In this document: positions 57,278 through 64,000 of the stretch, piece by piece
Position numbering within the stretch: the stretch's first letter is position 1
Layout: each line of letters opens with the position of its first letter
Virus record (IMG/VR): IMGVR_UViG_3300044816_000082
Coordinates: 1 to 64,000 of that record
Source of the DNA: a virus
Direction: 5' to 3' (one strand)
Length of the DNA: 64,000 nt
Notes under the pieces: model-generated
What the model was told of the DNA's origin: nothing
Database searches by the model: none
What the model saw: only the letters and a program-made list of their open reading frames with translations
Program-made: the position numbers and the translations under genes

Positions 57278-57519
57278 CGCCTGAGCAAGAGACCGCAGGG
57301 GGGTCTCTCGTGGCTGATGAGCACAGGTACCCGGATCGCGTCGAGAGGGCACGGGCGGTCCTCACGAGCGAGTGGCAGACGTTTCACGAACTGTTCCCCG
57401 GCATATGGGGGCTGGACGCGAAGTGGGAGACGGGCGCTCTGGTATGGCTACGGAACCGGCGCCTCGTGGAATCCCGCTTCACCGCCGCTGGCGTCACGCA
57501 GTGGAGGACTCGTGGCTGA
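57274..57519 (+). CDS. Small protein, unknown
   Basis: 81 residues, ATG overlapping the previous stop. Winged-helix-like C-terminal half (GALVWLRNRRLVESRFTAAG, then VTQW). Could be a small DNA-binding protein. No family recognised. Confidence 0.6.
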   Translation: MTPEQETAGGSLVADEHRYPDRVERARAVLTSEWQTFHELFPGIWGLDAKWETGALVWLRNRRLVESRFTAAGVTQWRTRG

Positions 57520-57886
57520 CGTCAGGGCTCGTGCTGTCGACGCGGTCTTGGCGTTGTGGCGTACGAGCGGGGAGGACGACCCGTCGTGGCCCGACCACGC
57601 CGGCCGGATCGTCGACGTCGTCATCGCAGCTCTCCCCCCTGTCCTCGCCCCGGGGGAGTCCCCGCTGATCGACCTGCTCGCAGCGCTCAAGGTCGCGCCG
57701 GGGAACCTCGAGCGGGTACGCATGGCGCAGGTCGTGATCGACCGGGTCGCGGAGGTACGGGACTTGTCGATCAAGGCGGTGTGGGCGACCCGCCCTGACG
57801 GCGCGACCGCGTCGGGCCTCGCCCGGCACACAGGTGTCCCGGTAGGTATCGTGAACGTCGTCATACACGGAAGGGACCGACGATGA
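57512..57886 (+). CDS. Helical protein with possible helix-turn-helix end
   Basis: 124 residues, GTG overlapping the previous gene by 8 bases. Mostly helix; the C-terminal ATASGLARHTGVPVGIVNVV resembles a helix-turn-helix. No family recognised. Confidence 0.6.
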   Translation: MADVRARAVDAVLALWRTSGEDDPSWPDHAGRIVDVVIAALPPVLAPGESPLIDLLAALKVAPGNLERVRMAQVVIDRVAEVRDLSIKAVWATRPDGATASGLARHTGVPVGIVNVVIHGRDRR

Positions 57887-58119
57887 GGGCAGACCTCCCC
57901 GACCCTGCAAGCGCGTGGAAGCGATACGAGAACGGCGCTGGGCCGATGCACGAACTGACCGTCACGATCGCTCGTGTCCTCCACAACACCTTTCGCTCGG
58001 ATGGTTCGATCCGCAAGTCGTGGGACGAGGACGTGGTCACAGACCAGTGGCTCGCGGTTGGCTCCTGGCAGGCCGCTGAGCGTGTCGTTGCCGTGCTGCC
58101 GATGGTGGTGAAGCCATGA
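57883..58119 (+). CDS. Small protein, unknown
   Basis: 78 residues, ATG overlapping the previous stop. Trp-rich mixed alpha/beta. No family recognised. Base composition from here to 58760 is less G+C-rich than the neighbours. Confidence 0.6.
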   Translation: MRADLPDPASAWKRYENGAGPMHELTVTIARVLHNTFRSDGSIRKSWDEDVVTDQWLAVGSWQAAERVVAVLPMVVKP

Positions 58120-58247
58120 CCAGCGAGGGGGGTCCATCCCGTGTGGCCGTCCCGCTCGTCCTGCTCCGCGAGGTTCTCGCGCTTAGCCCTCGGACTATGG
58201 ACCGTCCCAAGCCGCATCGCCAACCAACTCGTCACGGAAGGTGCACG

Positions 58248-58448
58248 ATGACAGACCAAGACGTCACCGAAGGTCGAGAACAGTGCGAGAACATCCTCGC
58301 CACAGTCCACATCGCACGGCAACAGATCTACGAGCTCGTCGCTGCGAATCGACTCACGCGCATTGACGCCGCGAAGCTCCTCGTCGATTCGTATGCCGTT
58401 GAGGGTGAAGCGCAGGGCGCGTTGTTGCTGTACGGCGGTGCTGCATGA
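58248..58448 (+). CDS. Small helical protein, unknown
   Basis: 66 residues, ATG after GGAAGGTGCACG. In-frame ATG 58116 would add 44 residues of Pro/Arg-rich sequence without protein character, so 58248 is preferred. All-helical (CENILATVHIARQQIYELV). No family recognised. Confidence 0.6.
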   Translation: MTDQDVTEGREQCENILATVHIARQQIYELVAANRLTRIDAAKLLVDSYAVEGEAQGALLLYGGAA

Positions 58449-58582
58449 CGTGCCGGGGGTTGCAACGGAATGTTCATGTCTTTCCGTTGTTCCTCGTCAC
58501 GTTGCCGATGTGCTTGCTGTTGATCGTTCTCATCTTTCTCGCGGCGACTGGACATCACCCGACGTCGTGCGGTGCCCGATGA
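58445..58582 (+). CDS. 45-residue membrane protein
   Basis: ATG overlapping the previous stop. One strong membrane helix (PLFLVTLPMCLLLIVLIFLA) with a short Cys-containing end. Lower G+C than the surroundings, which suggests a recent arrival. Confidence 0.6.
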   Translation: MTCRGLQRNVHVFPLFLVTLPMCLLLIVLIFLAATGHHPTSCGAR

Positions 58583-58758
58583 ATACGGGTTCTTGTTGCG
58601 CTCACTCTGACGATGAGCACACCGGAGTTGAGGGCGACTGTTGCCGCTGTAGCTGCGTGAGGTGGGCGCACGGAAAGGGTCCTTCTATGCCGGTTGAGCC
58701 GGGGCGTTCTCTCTCACCTGAACCCACCCCATCGGATGAGCGGGTGTCGTCGCCATGA
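58579..58758 (+). CDS. Small Cys-rich protein
   Basis: 59 residues, ATG overlapping the previous stop. SCCAHSDDEHTG and CCRCSCVRWAHG form a tight Cys/His cluster that would bind zinc; the C-terminus is disordered. Overlaps the next gene by 4 bases. Confidence 0.6.
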   Translation: MNTGSCCAHSDDEHTGVEGDCCRCSCVRWAHGKGPSMPVEPGRSLSPEPTPSDERVSSP

Positions 58759-59573
58759 AGGTGGTCGCAGCCACCTCGGGCGGCCTGGGGAGCTTCGGGG
58801 CCAACGTCCGCGCCGTCGAGCGGTACGGCGCAGAGAACGTCACTGCTCTGTTCACCGACGTGCTCATGGAGGACCAGGACGTCTACCGCTTCCTGGTGGA
58901 GTCGTGCGAGGCGCTGGGGATCAAGTTGGAGATCGCCTGCGACGGGCGCACGCCCTGGGACGTCGCCCACGAGGAAGGCTTCATCCCGAACAACATGGTG
59001 CCGCTGTGCTCCCGCATCCTCAAGATCGAGCCTGCCCGACGCTGGATCGAGGCCAACGCCCCCGATGCCCTGCTCGTCTACGGCATCGGCTGGGACGAGG
59101 CGCACCGCGCCGGACCCATCGCGGAGGCCCAGCGCCCACGTGATGTGTGGTCGCCAATGCTCGAAGCGCCCTACTTCGACAATGACGACCTAGCCCGCCT
59201 CGCACGCTCCTACGGCATCGAGCCGCCCCGCATGTACGCCGCTGGCTACGCCCACGCCAACTGCGCCGGAGCCTGCTTCCGGGCCGGTCACGCAGCCTGG
59301 CGGCTCGTGCTCCGCGACAGCCCCGACCTGTTCCTCTGGCACGAGTGGCAGGAGCACCACTGGCGGCGCACCTGGGGACGATGGGCAGCGGTGCTCAAGT
59401 GGCGCACCAAGGAGCGCGACGGCCAGCCCATGACGCTGCAGACCTTCCGGCACCTCATCGAGGCCGAGGACTACGGCCAGCTCGACCTTATGGACTTCGG
59501 CGGCTGCGGCTGCAACCCCGGCGACAGCGCAGGGCTGTTGCTCCAGATTGGCTCACGAAGGGACGCGGCATGA
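58755..59573 (+). CDS. PP-loop ATPase / PAPS reductase-like protein
   Basis: 272 residues, ATG. N-terminal SGGLGSFG is a PP-loop in which the usual K-D of SGGKDS is replaced by L-G. Then VTALFTDVLMEDQDVYRFL as in PAPS reductase-like proteins, and a C-terminal Cys set (ANCAGACFRAGH, GGCGCNPG). Phage relatives are often linked to DNA or RNA modification. With an altered loop, activity is uncertain. Confidence 0.65.
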   Translation: MKVVAATSGGLGSFGANVRAVERYGAENVTALFTDVLMEDQDVYRFLVESCEALGIKLEIACDGRTPWDVAHEEGFIPNNMVPLCSRILKIEPARRWIEANAPDALLVYGIGWDEAHRAGPIAEAQRPRDVWSPMLEAPYFDNDDLARLARSYGIEPPRMYAAGYAHANCAGACFRAGHAAWRLVLRDSPDLFLWHEWQEHHWRRTWGRWAAVLKWRTKERDGQPMTLQTFRHLIEAEDYGQLDLMDFGGCGCNPGDSAGLLLQIGSRRDAA

Positions 59574-59575
59574 CG

Positions 59576-60043
59576 CTAGCCCGTCATCCCGGCCAGGAAG
59601 GACGCCACCCGGTGCGAGGCGTGCCGGTCGCGGTTGTTCTTCGCCATGTCGTACAGCCCGGTCGTGCGCGGGTCGGCGTGCCGCATGGCGATCTGCATGT
59701 CCCTCATCGGCACACCGCTGACCAGGCCGCTCGTGCAGAACGTGCGCCTGAGCCCGTGCGGGGTGATGTGGTGGCAGCCGGCGACCTGCCCGATGCGCGT
59801 GACGAGGCGTCGGGCGTCCTGCTCGGTGAGCGCGTTCCCCGCCTGGTTGTGGAGCAGCGGTCCGCTCGTCCGCGTGCCGACGACCTCACGGACGGCCCGC
59901 ATGACTGGGATGGGGAGCGGGATCGTCGCGGGCTTGCTGCCCTTCCCGATGAAGGTGAGCATGTCGTACCCGCCGAAGGGTGACCGGCCTCCATTCGGCT
60001 GCTGCCTGCTCATCTTCACATCCACCGCCGAGGAGGCTGCCAC
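59576..60043 (-). pseudogene. Truncated tyrosine integrase copy
   Basis: 155 codons from GTG 60043. Contains GKGSK, PHGLRR, AMRHAD and TTGLYDMA, so the later catalytic residues remain, but the first catalytic Arg segment and the N-terminal arm are missing; the upstream frame closes within 10 codons and shows no integrase sequence. Clearly related to the gene at 1-720. Likely a remnant of a second integrase or of an exchanged module. Confidence 0.75.
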
Positions 60044-60148
60044 ATGACCGCTGAGGGGCGTACTCGCTCACCATGCCCAAGCATCTACCCGCCGAGCGCC
60101 GACGCACCTCACGCGGGCACCGGCTGGTCCAGGCCGCTGCGATGCGTG

Positions 60149-60406
60149 ATGAGCACGGACCACTGGCCCGAAGGTGTGACGCCCCCGGTCCACTGGAACG
60201 GCGGCATCTCCTGGCGCGACGAGCCCACCCCGACGCCCGGAACGACGTGCGGCACGTTCGGCTGCGACGAGCCCGCCGTGGTCCGCATCATCAGGGGCGA
60301 GGAGTGGTTCCCCGGCTGGTACTGCGCCGAGCACGGCGAGACAGCACCCGCCAGGACTCCGTCACTCGGTAGCGGCGGTTCGGATCAGGCTGGGCAACCC
60401 GGATGA
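60149..60406 (+). CDS. Small Cys protein with HWNGGI motif
   Basis: 85 residues from ATG 60149; the in-frame ATG at 60044 is possible but adds a low-complexity start. VHWNGGISWRDE repeats the motif of the protein at 46157. TTCGTFGCDEPA and YCAEHGE form a likely zinc site. Ends in SLGSGGSDQAG, coded by the junction repeat. Confidence 0.6.
   Translation: MSTDHWPEGVTPPVHWNGGISWRDEPTPTPGTTCGTFGCDEPAVVRIIRGEEWFPGWYCAEHGETAPARTPSLGSGGSDQAGQPG
60363..60385 (+). repeat. Gene-junction repeat, copy 5 (extended end)
   Basis: CACTCGGTAGCGGCGGTTCG kept; the part with the next start is 17 bases further on, where ATGAGTGAG again encodes Met-Ser-Glu. Confidence 0.65.
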
Positions 60407-61026
60407 GTGAGCGTGACCACGTGACTCCGAAGCGAACATGCGAACGGGCTGGATGCACCGAGCCCCACAAGGCGAACGGGCTGTGCCACAAGCACTACAA
60501 CCGAGAACGGGACCGCACCGGGCGAGAGCGGCCCGATCGGGTACTCGCCTGTCGGGCACGCGGTCGAGCGGTCGCCGCCCTCATCAAGGCTCATCCGGGT
60601 GAGTACGCCGAGTTGCTTACAGAAGCAACCGCCAGCGTGCACGAGGAGCACCTGCACCTCGCGGCCTTAGCAGCAGAGGCCGGCCTCGACCCGAAGCAGG
60701 GCATCGTGCGCCTGCGAAAAGGGCCACGCCCGACAGACCAGGAGGTCGAAGACCGTATCGACTTGAGCGTGACCTCATCCTGTGACGCCTGCGCGAGCTT
60801 CCACCGCACCGACCACTCCTGCTCATCCTGCGAGGACCGCACTTGGCAAGCCGCTTGCCAAGTGCGGCCGACATCGACGCCGCTTGCCAAGTTGAGCCCG
60901 GAGCAACGGATCGAGCGGGCACTGCGCGCGGGCAAGTCGGCACGCTGGATCGCTGACAACCTTGCCGAACCGATACAGCTCATCCTGCGTGTCCTCGATC
61001 GACTCCGATCGGAGAATTGGTCATGA
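60403..61026 (+). CDS. Zinc-finger protein with C-terminal helices, unknown
   Basis: 207 residues, ATG overlapping the previous stop. The N-terminal CERAGCTEPHKANGLCHKHY finger is like that of the nuclease at 25469. A helical middle, then SCDACASFHRTDHSCSSC (second Cys/His cluster) and a C-terminal helix-turn-helix-like part (RALRAGKSARWIADNLAE). Possibly a regulator. An inverted repeat lies inside the gene (60838-60866). Confidence 0.6.
   Translation: MSERDHVTPKRTCERAGCTEPHKANGLCHKHYNRERDRTGRERPDRVLACRARGRAVAALIKAHPGEYAELLTEATASVHEEHLHLAALAAEAGLDPKQGIVRLRKGPRPTDQEVEDRIDLSVTSSCDACASFHRTDHSCSSCEDRTWQAACQVRPTSTPLAKLSPEQRIERALRAGKSARWIADNLAEPIQLILRVLDRLRSENWS
60838..60866 (+). repeat. 13-base perfect inverted repeat with extra half-copy
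   Basis: Arms CGCACTTGGCAAG and CTTGCCAAGTGCG around 3 bases; a third element CCGCTTGCCAAGT is at 60880-60892. Inside a coding region, so it may be an operator or recombination site. Confidence 0.8.
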
Positions 61027-61352
61027 CGCAGGTACAGGCAGCCGTCCGGCGGATTGAGGCGTTGCTGGACTCCTACACCCGCGCGGGCGGCAACCTCGAC
61101 CCTGAACTCATCTACGCCCACAACGACAACGAGTTGCGCGTGAGTGACCTGCGTCTACTTCTGGCGACACTCGGTAGCGGCGTTCCGATGTCTGAGGGGC
61201 ACGCTCCGGTTGTCTGCCGGTGCATCGAGATCGAGGGTGGCATGGACCGGACGGTGTGCCGTGCGGACGAGCACCGCGACTACTGCGAGAACCGAGCTTG
61301 TTGCGCAGAACGCGGACACGAAGGCGACTGCGACGAGACGGCTGCGTTGTGA
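61023..61352 (+). CDS. Fused small protein created at a junction repeat
   Basis: 109 residues, ATG overlapping the previous stop by 4 bases. Residues 1-55 are one helical protein ending LLATLGSG; from residue 56 the sequence starts again with MSEGHAPVVCRC and a Cys-rich unit (CRADEHRDYCENRACCAERGH). The boundary is a junction repeat shortened by 4 bases, which puts both genes in one frame. ATG 61188 may still start a separate 54-residue protein. Confidence 0.6.
   Translation: MTQVQAAVRRIEALLDSYTRAGGNLDPELIYAHNDNELRVSDLRLLLATLGSGVPMSEGHAPVVCRCIEIEGGMDRTVCRADEHRDYCENRACCAERGHEGDCDETAAL
61168..61196 (+). repeat. Gene-junction repeat, copy 6 (4-base deletion)
   Basis: CACTCGGTAGCGGCGTTCCG then ATGTCTGAG, 29 bases instead of 33. 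The deletion removes the stop of the first gene and fuses the frames. Confidence 0.75.
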
Positions 61353-61705
61353 CTGAGGCGGCGGTGCCGGTGCAGGACGCGTTGTGGGACGAACCACCCC
61401 CACCCGTCGTGAACATCGAATACCGAGGGCTGACACTGCAGGAGCAGTTCGAGGCGTTCCACAACGCGAACCCGTGGGTCATGCAGGCACTCGTAAGGCT
61501 GTCGTTGCAGGCACTCGCGGACGGCCGGCGTCGCCTCGGGATCAAGATGCTCGTCGAAGTCCTGCGCTGGCAGTATGGGCGGGCCACGACCGGGTCCGAC
61601 TTCCGGCTCAACAACAACTACTCATCGAGGTACGTCCGCGCGATCATCGGGGCGCACCCCGAGCTCGCTGACCTGTTCGCGACCCGAGAACTGAGGACAC
61701 CATGA
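61349..61705 (+). CDS. Conserved actinophage protein, unknown
   Basis: 118 residues, GTG overlapping the previous stop. YRGLTLQEQFEAFHNANPWV, then LGIKMLVEVLRWQYG and SDFRLNNNYSSRYVR are familiar from other actinophage genomes, where the protein has no known role. The pattern suggests an all-helical fold. Confidence 0.65.
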   Translation: MTEAAVPVQDALWDEPPPPVVNIEYRGLTLQEQFEAFHNANPWVMQALVRLSLQALADGRRRLGIKMLVEVLRWQYGRATTGSDFRLNNNYSSRYVRAIIGAHPELADLFATRELRTP

Positions 61706-62082
61706 GTAGGAACCTCCGATCAGGAGTCCCCGTCGGGCAGCAACTCGCGCTCCTCGTCGACGTCACCCCCGCCGCCGAACCTGCCGTCGCGGACATCCTG
61801 ACCGAACGTCTCCGACAGGTCGCTCTGTGGGGCGGTCCCGACGCTGACGACAAACGAGACGCCGATCAGTGGCTCGCGCTCACAGGTGGCTACCTCGGGA
61901 AGGCACACGAGGCGAGCATCGCTGTGCACGACGCCACCGTGTACGGCGCTGATCCCGAGCAACAAAACGCGGCCGTCGCTGAGTACCGCCGGCGCCTCGT
62001 CCAGGTCGCGGCCCTCGCGACTGCGGCCGTCGAAAGCCTTGATCGTCTGATCGCCCACGAGTCCCTCACCGACAAGGAATGA
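61702..62082 (+). CDS. Helical protein, MazG-like pattern
   Basis: 126 residues, ATG overlapping the previous stop. ILTERLRQVALWGGPDADD, WLALTGGYLGKA and YRRRLVQVAALATAAVE resemble the four-helix arrangement of MazG-like NTP pyrophosphohydrolases in phages, but the acidic metal motif is not fully clear. Weak functional call. Confidence 0.5.
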   Translation: MSRNLRSGVPVGQQLALLVDVTPAAEPAVADILTERLRQVALWGGPDADDKRDADQWLALTGGYLGKAHEASIAVHDATVYGADPEQQNAAVAEYRRRLVQVAALATAAVESLDRLIAHESLTDKE

Positions 62083-62597
62083 ACCTGATGCCCCTGCTGA
62101 CCTGCACCGAATGCCTCGACACCGGATTCCGTAGCTGGGACGGAGTCCCACGAGCATGCCCGTCGTGCGACATCGGCCGGGCGTGGGAAACGAACCGTCG
62201 CCGCGCCCTCGACCCCAGCACCGGGAACAGCGAGGGGCGGCAACTCCTCCCCCCAGGTGGCGATGTGCTCCTCGCCCAAGCTCGCCGCGATGCTGTCGGG
62301 CTCCCCCTCGGCGCGATCGAGGAAGGACTACCCGTCCGCGGGGTCGTCCCCGCGCATGTGTTGCTCGCGACCGAGCAGGCCGTGCAGGAGGCACGTGCGA
62401 CTGCGGTGTCGCTGAGCTCAGCGTTCGCGGCGTGCCTCGCTGACCTCGAGGAAGGTGTCGCGGTATCGAACGTGCTCGACAGGTGGAAGCCAGCGCTCGT
62501 TGACCTCCCCGAGTGGGCCGAACCGATGATGAACCGCTCAGCCGGCCGGAACCGGACACGGAAGGCGACCGCGATCGCGGCGCCCCTCACCCCATGA
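62079..62597 (+). CDS. Protein with N-terminal zinc ribbon, unknown
   Basis: 172 residues, ATG overlapping the previous stop. LTCTECLDTGFRSW and RACPSCDIG form the ribbon seen before many phage replication proteins; the rest is helical. Overlaps the next gene by 4 bases. Confidence 0.6.
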   Translation: MNLMPLLTCTECLDTGFRSWDGVPRACPSCDIGRAWETNRRRALDPSTGNSEGRQLLPPGGDVLLAQARRDAVGLPLGAIEEGLPVRGVVPAHVLLATEQAVQEARATAVSLSSAFAACLADLEEGVAVSNVLDRWKPALVDLPEWAEPMMNRSAGRNRTRKATAIAAPLTP

Positions 62598-63296
62598 TCG
62601 AACAGCACTACCGAGTGCTCGACCTGTTTAGCGGAGCTGGCGGTGCCGGCATGGGCTACTACCGGGCGGGCTTCGACGTGTACGGGGTGGACATTGAGGA
62701 CCACGCCGACTACCCCTTCGACTCGGCTATCGCGGACGCGCTCGACTTCATGGCCGAGCCCGGCTGGGGCTGACCCATTCGACGCGATCCACGCCTCCCC
62801 GCCTTGCCAGGCCAAGACCACCATGAGCAACAGATACCGCGGCAAGGGCGGGTACACCGACAGCCACGTGAGCCTCATCACGCCCGTTCGTGAGCGGCTT
62901 GAGGCGACCGGGAAGCCCTACGTCATCGAGAACGTGTGCGGTGCACGGCCTGAGATGCGCGCTCCGATCACGCTCAGGGGGGGCATGTTCGGGCTCCGCG
63001 TCGAGCGTCCTCGCCTGTTCGAGAGCAACGTGCCGCTGACCGCCCCGCCGGCTCGTAAGGTTGTCGACCCGATCGGCATCTACGGCAAGCGACAGGGACC
63101 GGACGGTCGGCGTCTGTGGACCCGCAAGGACGGCTCGATCCAGCGCGCCCCTCGGACGCTCGCGGAGGCGCAGGAGGCGATGGATGTGGGCTGGATGACG
63201 GTATGGGAGGACATCACCGAGTGCATCCCGCCTGCGTACACCGCGCACATCGGGATCCAACTTCTCGACTACTTAAGCTATGAGGCAGCAGTATGA
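62594..63296 (+). pseudogene. C5-cytosine methyltransferase, frameshifted
   Basis: ATG 62594 opens the frame with motif I (LDLFSGAGGAGMGY). It hits a stop at 62771-62773 after a run of four G (62766-62769). One G fewer continues into the rest: PFDAIHASPPCQAKTTMSN (motif IV with the catalytic Cys), YVIENVCGA (motif VI), then RLFESNV and a C-terminal domain to 63296. Either a recent mutation, a sequencing error in the G run, or a programmed shift. Confidence 0.75.
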
Positions 63297-63356
63297 CCGG
63301 GCTGTTCTGACACACCGAGTCACCACAGAACACGGTCTGTTAAGCCACTACGGGGC

Positions 63357-64000
63357 ATGATCTGCGATGCGATGCCTGCCCCGACCTCAACGATCGCCCG
63401 TGACGTCCTCTGGACCCTTGTCCGAGAGCGACGTCCTGAGTTCGTGCGTGCCTGGTGGAGAGCAGCCGGCCCACGGGAACGCGCTGCTGTCCAAGCGAGC
63501 GCGTTGCATGAGATGGGCGCGGAACACGCGGTGTGGCGCAACGACCCCCGCGGGTTCACCGAGTGCGTCCTCGGGCAAGGGCTGTGGAGCAAGCAACGAG
63601 CGATCCTCGACAGCGTCGGGCGGAACAAACGGACCGCGGTCCCGAGCTGTTTCGGTGTTGGCAAGACGCTTGCGGCGGCCGCCGCGACGTGCCATCACGT
63701 CTGCGTCTACCCGCCCGGGACGGCACTCGCGATCACGACCGCGACCCGGTTCCGTCAGGTCAAACGGCAGATGTGGCCTGAGATTCGTAAGCTCGCGAAC
63801 CGAGCTGGGTTGCCGGGGCAGGTCGATACGACGCAGTGGAAGATGACGACAGGTGCGGGGGTCGAGACCGTCGTCGCGTACGGGTTCTCAGCTCCCCCGA
63901 ACGATGAGGCCGCGACGCATGGGATCCACGCTCCGCACATCCTGCTCGTCGTTGATGAGGCCGGTGGTATCGGTAAACCGCTCGGTCGGGGGATGCGAGG
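63357..64000 (+). CDS. Terminase large subunit, N-terminal ATPase, cut by window
   Basis: 214 codons, open to the right edge. Packaging motor: Walker A-like PSCFGVGKTLAAA (about residues 99-111), a conserved adenine-side segment (GQGLWSKQRAILDSV, about 77-91) and Walker B with catalytic Glu in ILLVVDEAGG (about 197-206). The C-terminal nuclease domain is outside the window. ATG 63357 is preferred; MPAPTSTIARDVLWTL is a possible start six codons later. In this genome it follows a long accessory region and no small subunit gene is adjacent. Confidence 0.85.
   Translation, partial: MICDAMPAPTSTIARDVLWTLVRERRPEFVRAWWRAAGPRERAAVQASALHEMGAEHAVWRNDPRGFTECVLGQGLWSKQRAILDSVGRNKRTAVPSCFGVGKTLAAAAATCHHVCVYPPGTALAITTATRFRQVKRQMWPEIRKLANRAGLPGQVDTTQWKMTTGAGVETVVAYGFSAPPNDEAATHGIHAPHILLVVDEAGGIGKPLGRGMR

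Overview
The window is most of the genome of a tailed phage (siphovirus type) of a high-G+C actinobacterium, probably temperate by descent. The evidence is about two-thirds G+C throughout, many GTG starts, start/stop overlaps of 1-8 bases between consecutive genes, a canonical head-tail and tail gene order with a 1361-residue tape measure, and a terminase large subunit running off the right edge. The genes usually between terminase and the head-tail connectors (portal, protease, capsid) are not present and would lie outside the window. No genus is claimed. No tRNA, CRISPR, insertion sequence, DNA polymerase or primase was seen.

Layout. 1-720: catalytic half of a tyrosine integrase. 766-4031: repeat protein, head-tail adaptors, tail completion and terminator proteins. 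4105-15336: major tail protein, tail chaperones with a -1 frameshift, tape measure, distal tail protein and a 1569-residue tail hub/fibre. 15349-20135: lysis region with several small membrane proteins, a membrane-anchored collagen-like protein, a GH25 endolysin, a holin and a lipoprotein. 20149-20296: a candidate structured RNA. 20387-31280: small early genes, one lone minus-strand gene, a RecT recombinase interrupted by an intein, a Cas4/RecB-type nuclease, further DNA-metabolism genes, a replication initiator and a DnaC-like loader. 31277-40843: a C5 and an N4/N6 DNA methyltransferase, an ASCH protein, many small Cys-rich proteins, a terminase-small-like protein and a papain-like protease. 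40890-58758: a long array of very small genes, mostly unknown and often with paired cysteines. 58755-63296: a PP-loop ATPase-like protein, a truncated integrase copy on the minus strand, more small genes and a frameshifted C5 methyltransferase. 63357-64000: terminase large subunit.

Regulation is unusually readable. Eight copies of one motif (CGACGTTG, 15 bases, TAnnnT) precede structural or late genes. A different box (GCTAACC, 3 bases, TATACA) occurs ten times before early or accessory genes. In each of those ten, a hairpin starts where the transcript should begin; stems differ but stay paired, and loops are short and centred on AGC or TGC. The same hairpin also precedes recT and several other genes without the box. 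This looks like a phage-wide promoter plus 5'-hairpin leader module and is the best candidate here for an undescribed system.

Other notable points: an intein in RecT with a non-standard C-terminus; two genes whose apparent start codon is ATC; a 33-base repeat that forms stop/start junctions between small genes; a methyltransferase split by one base in a G run.
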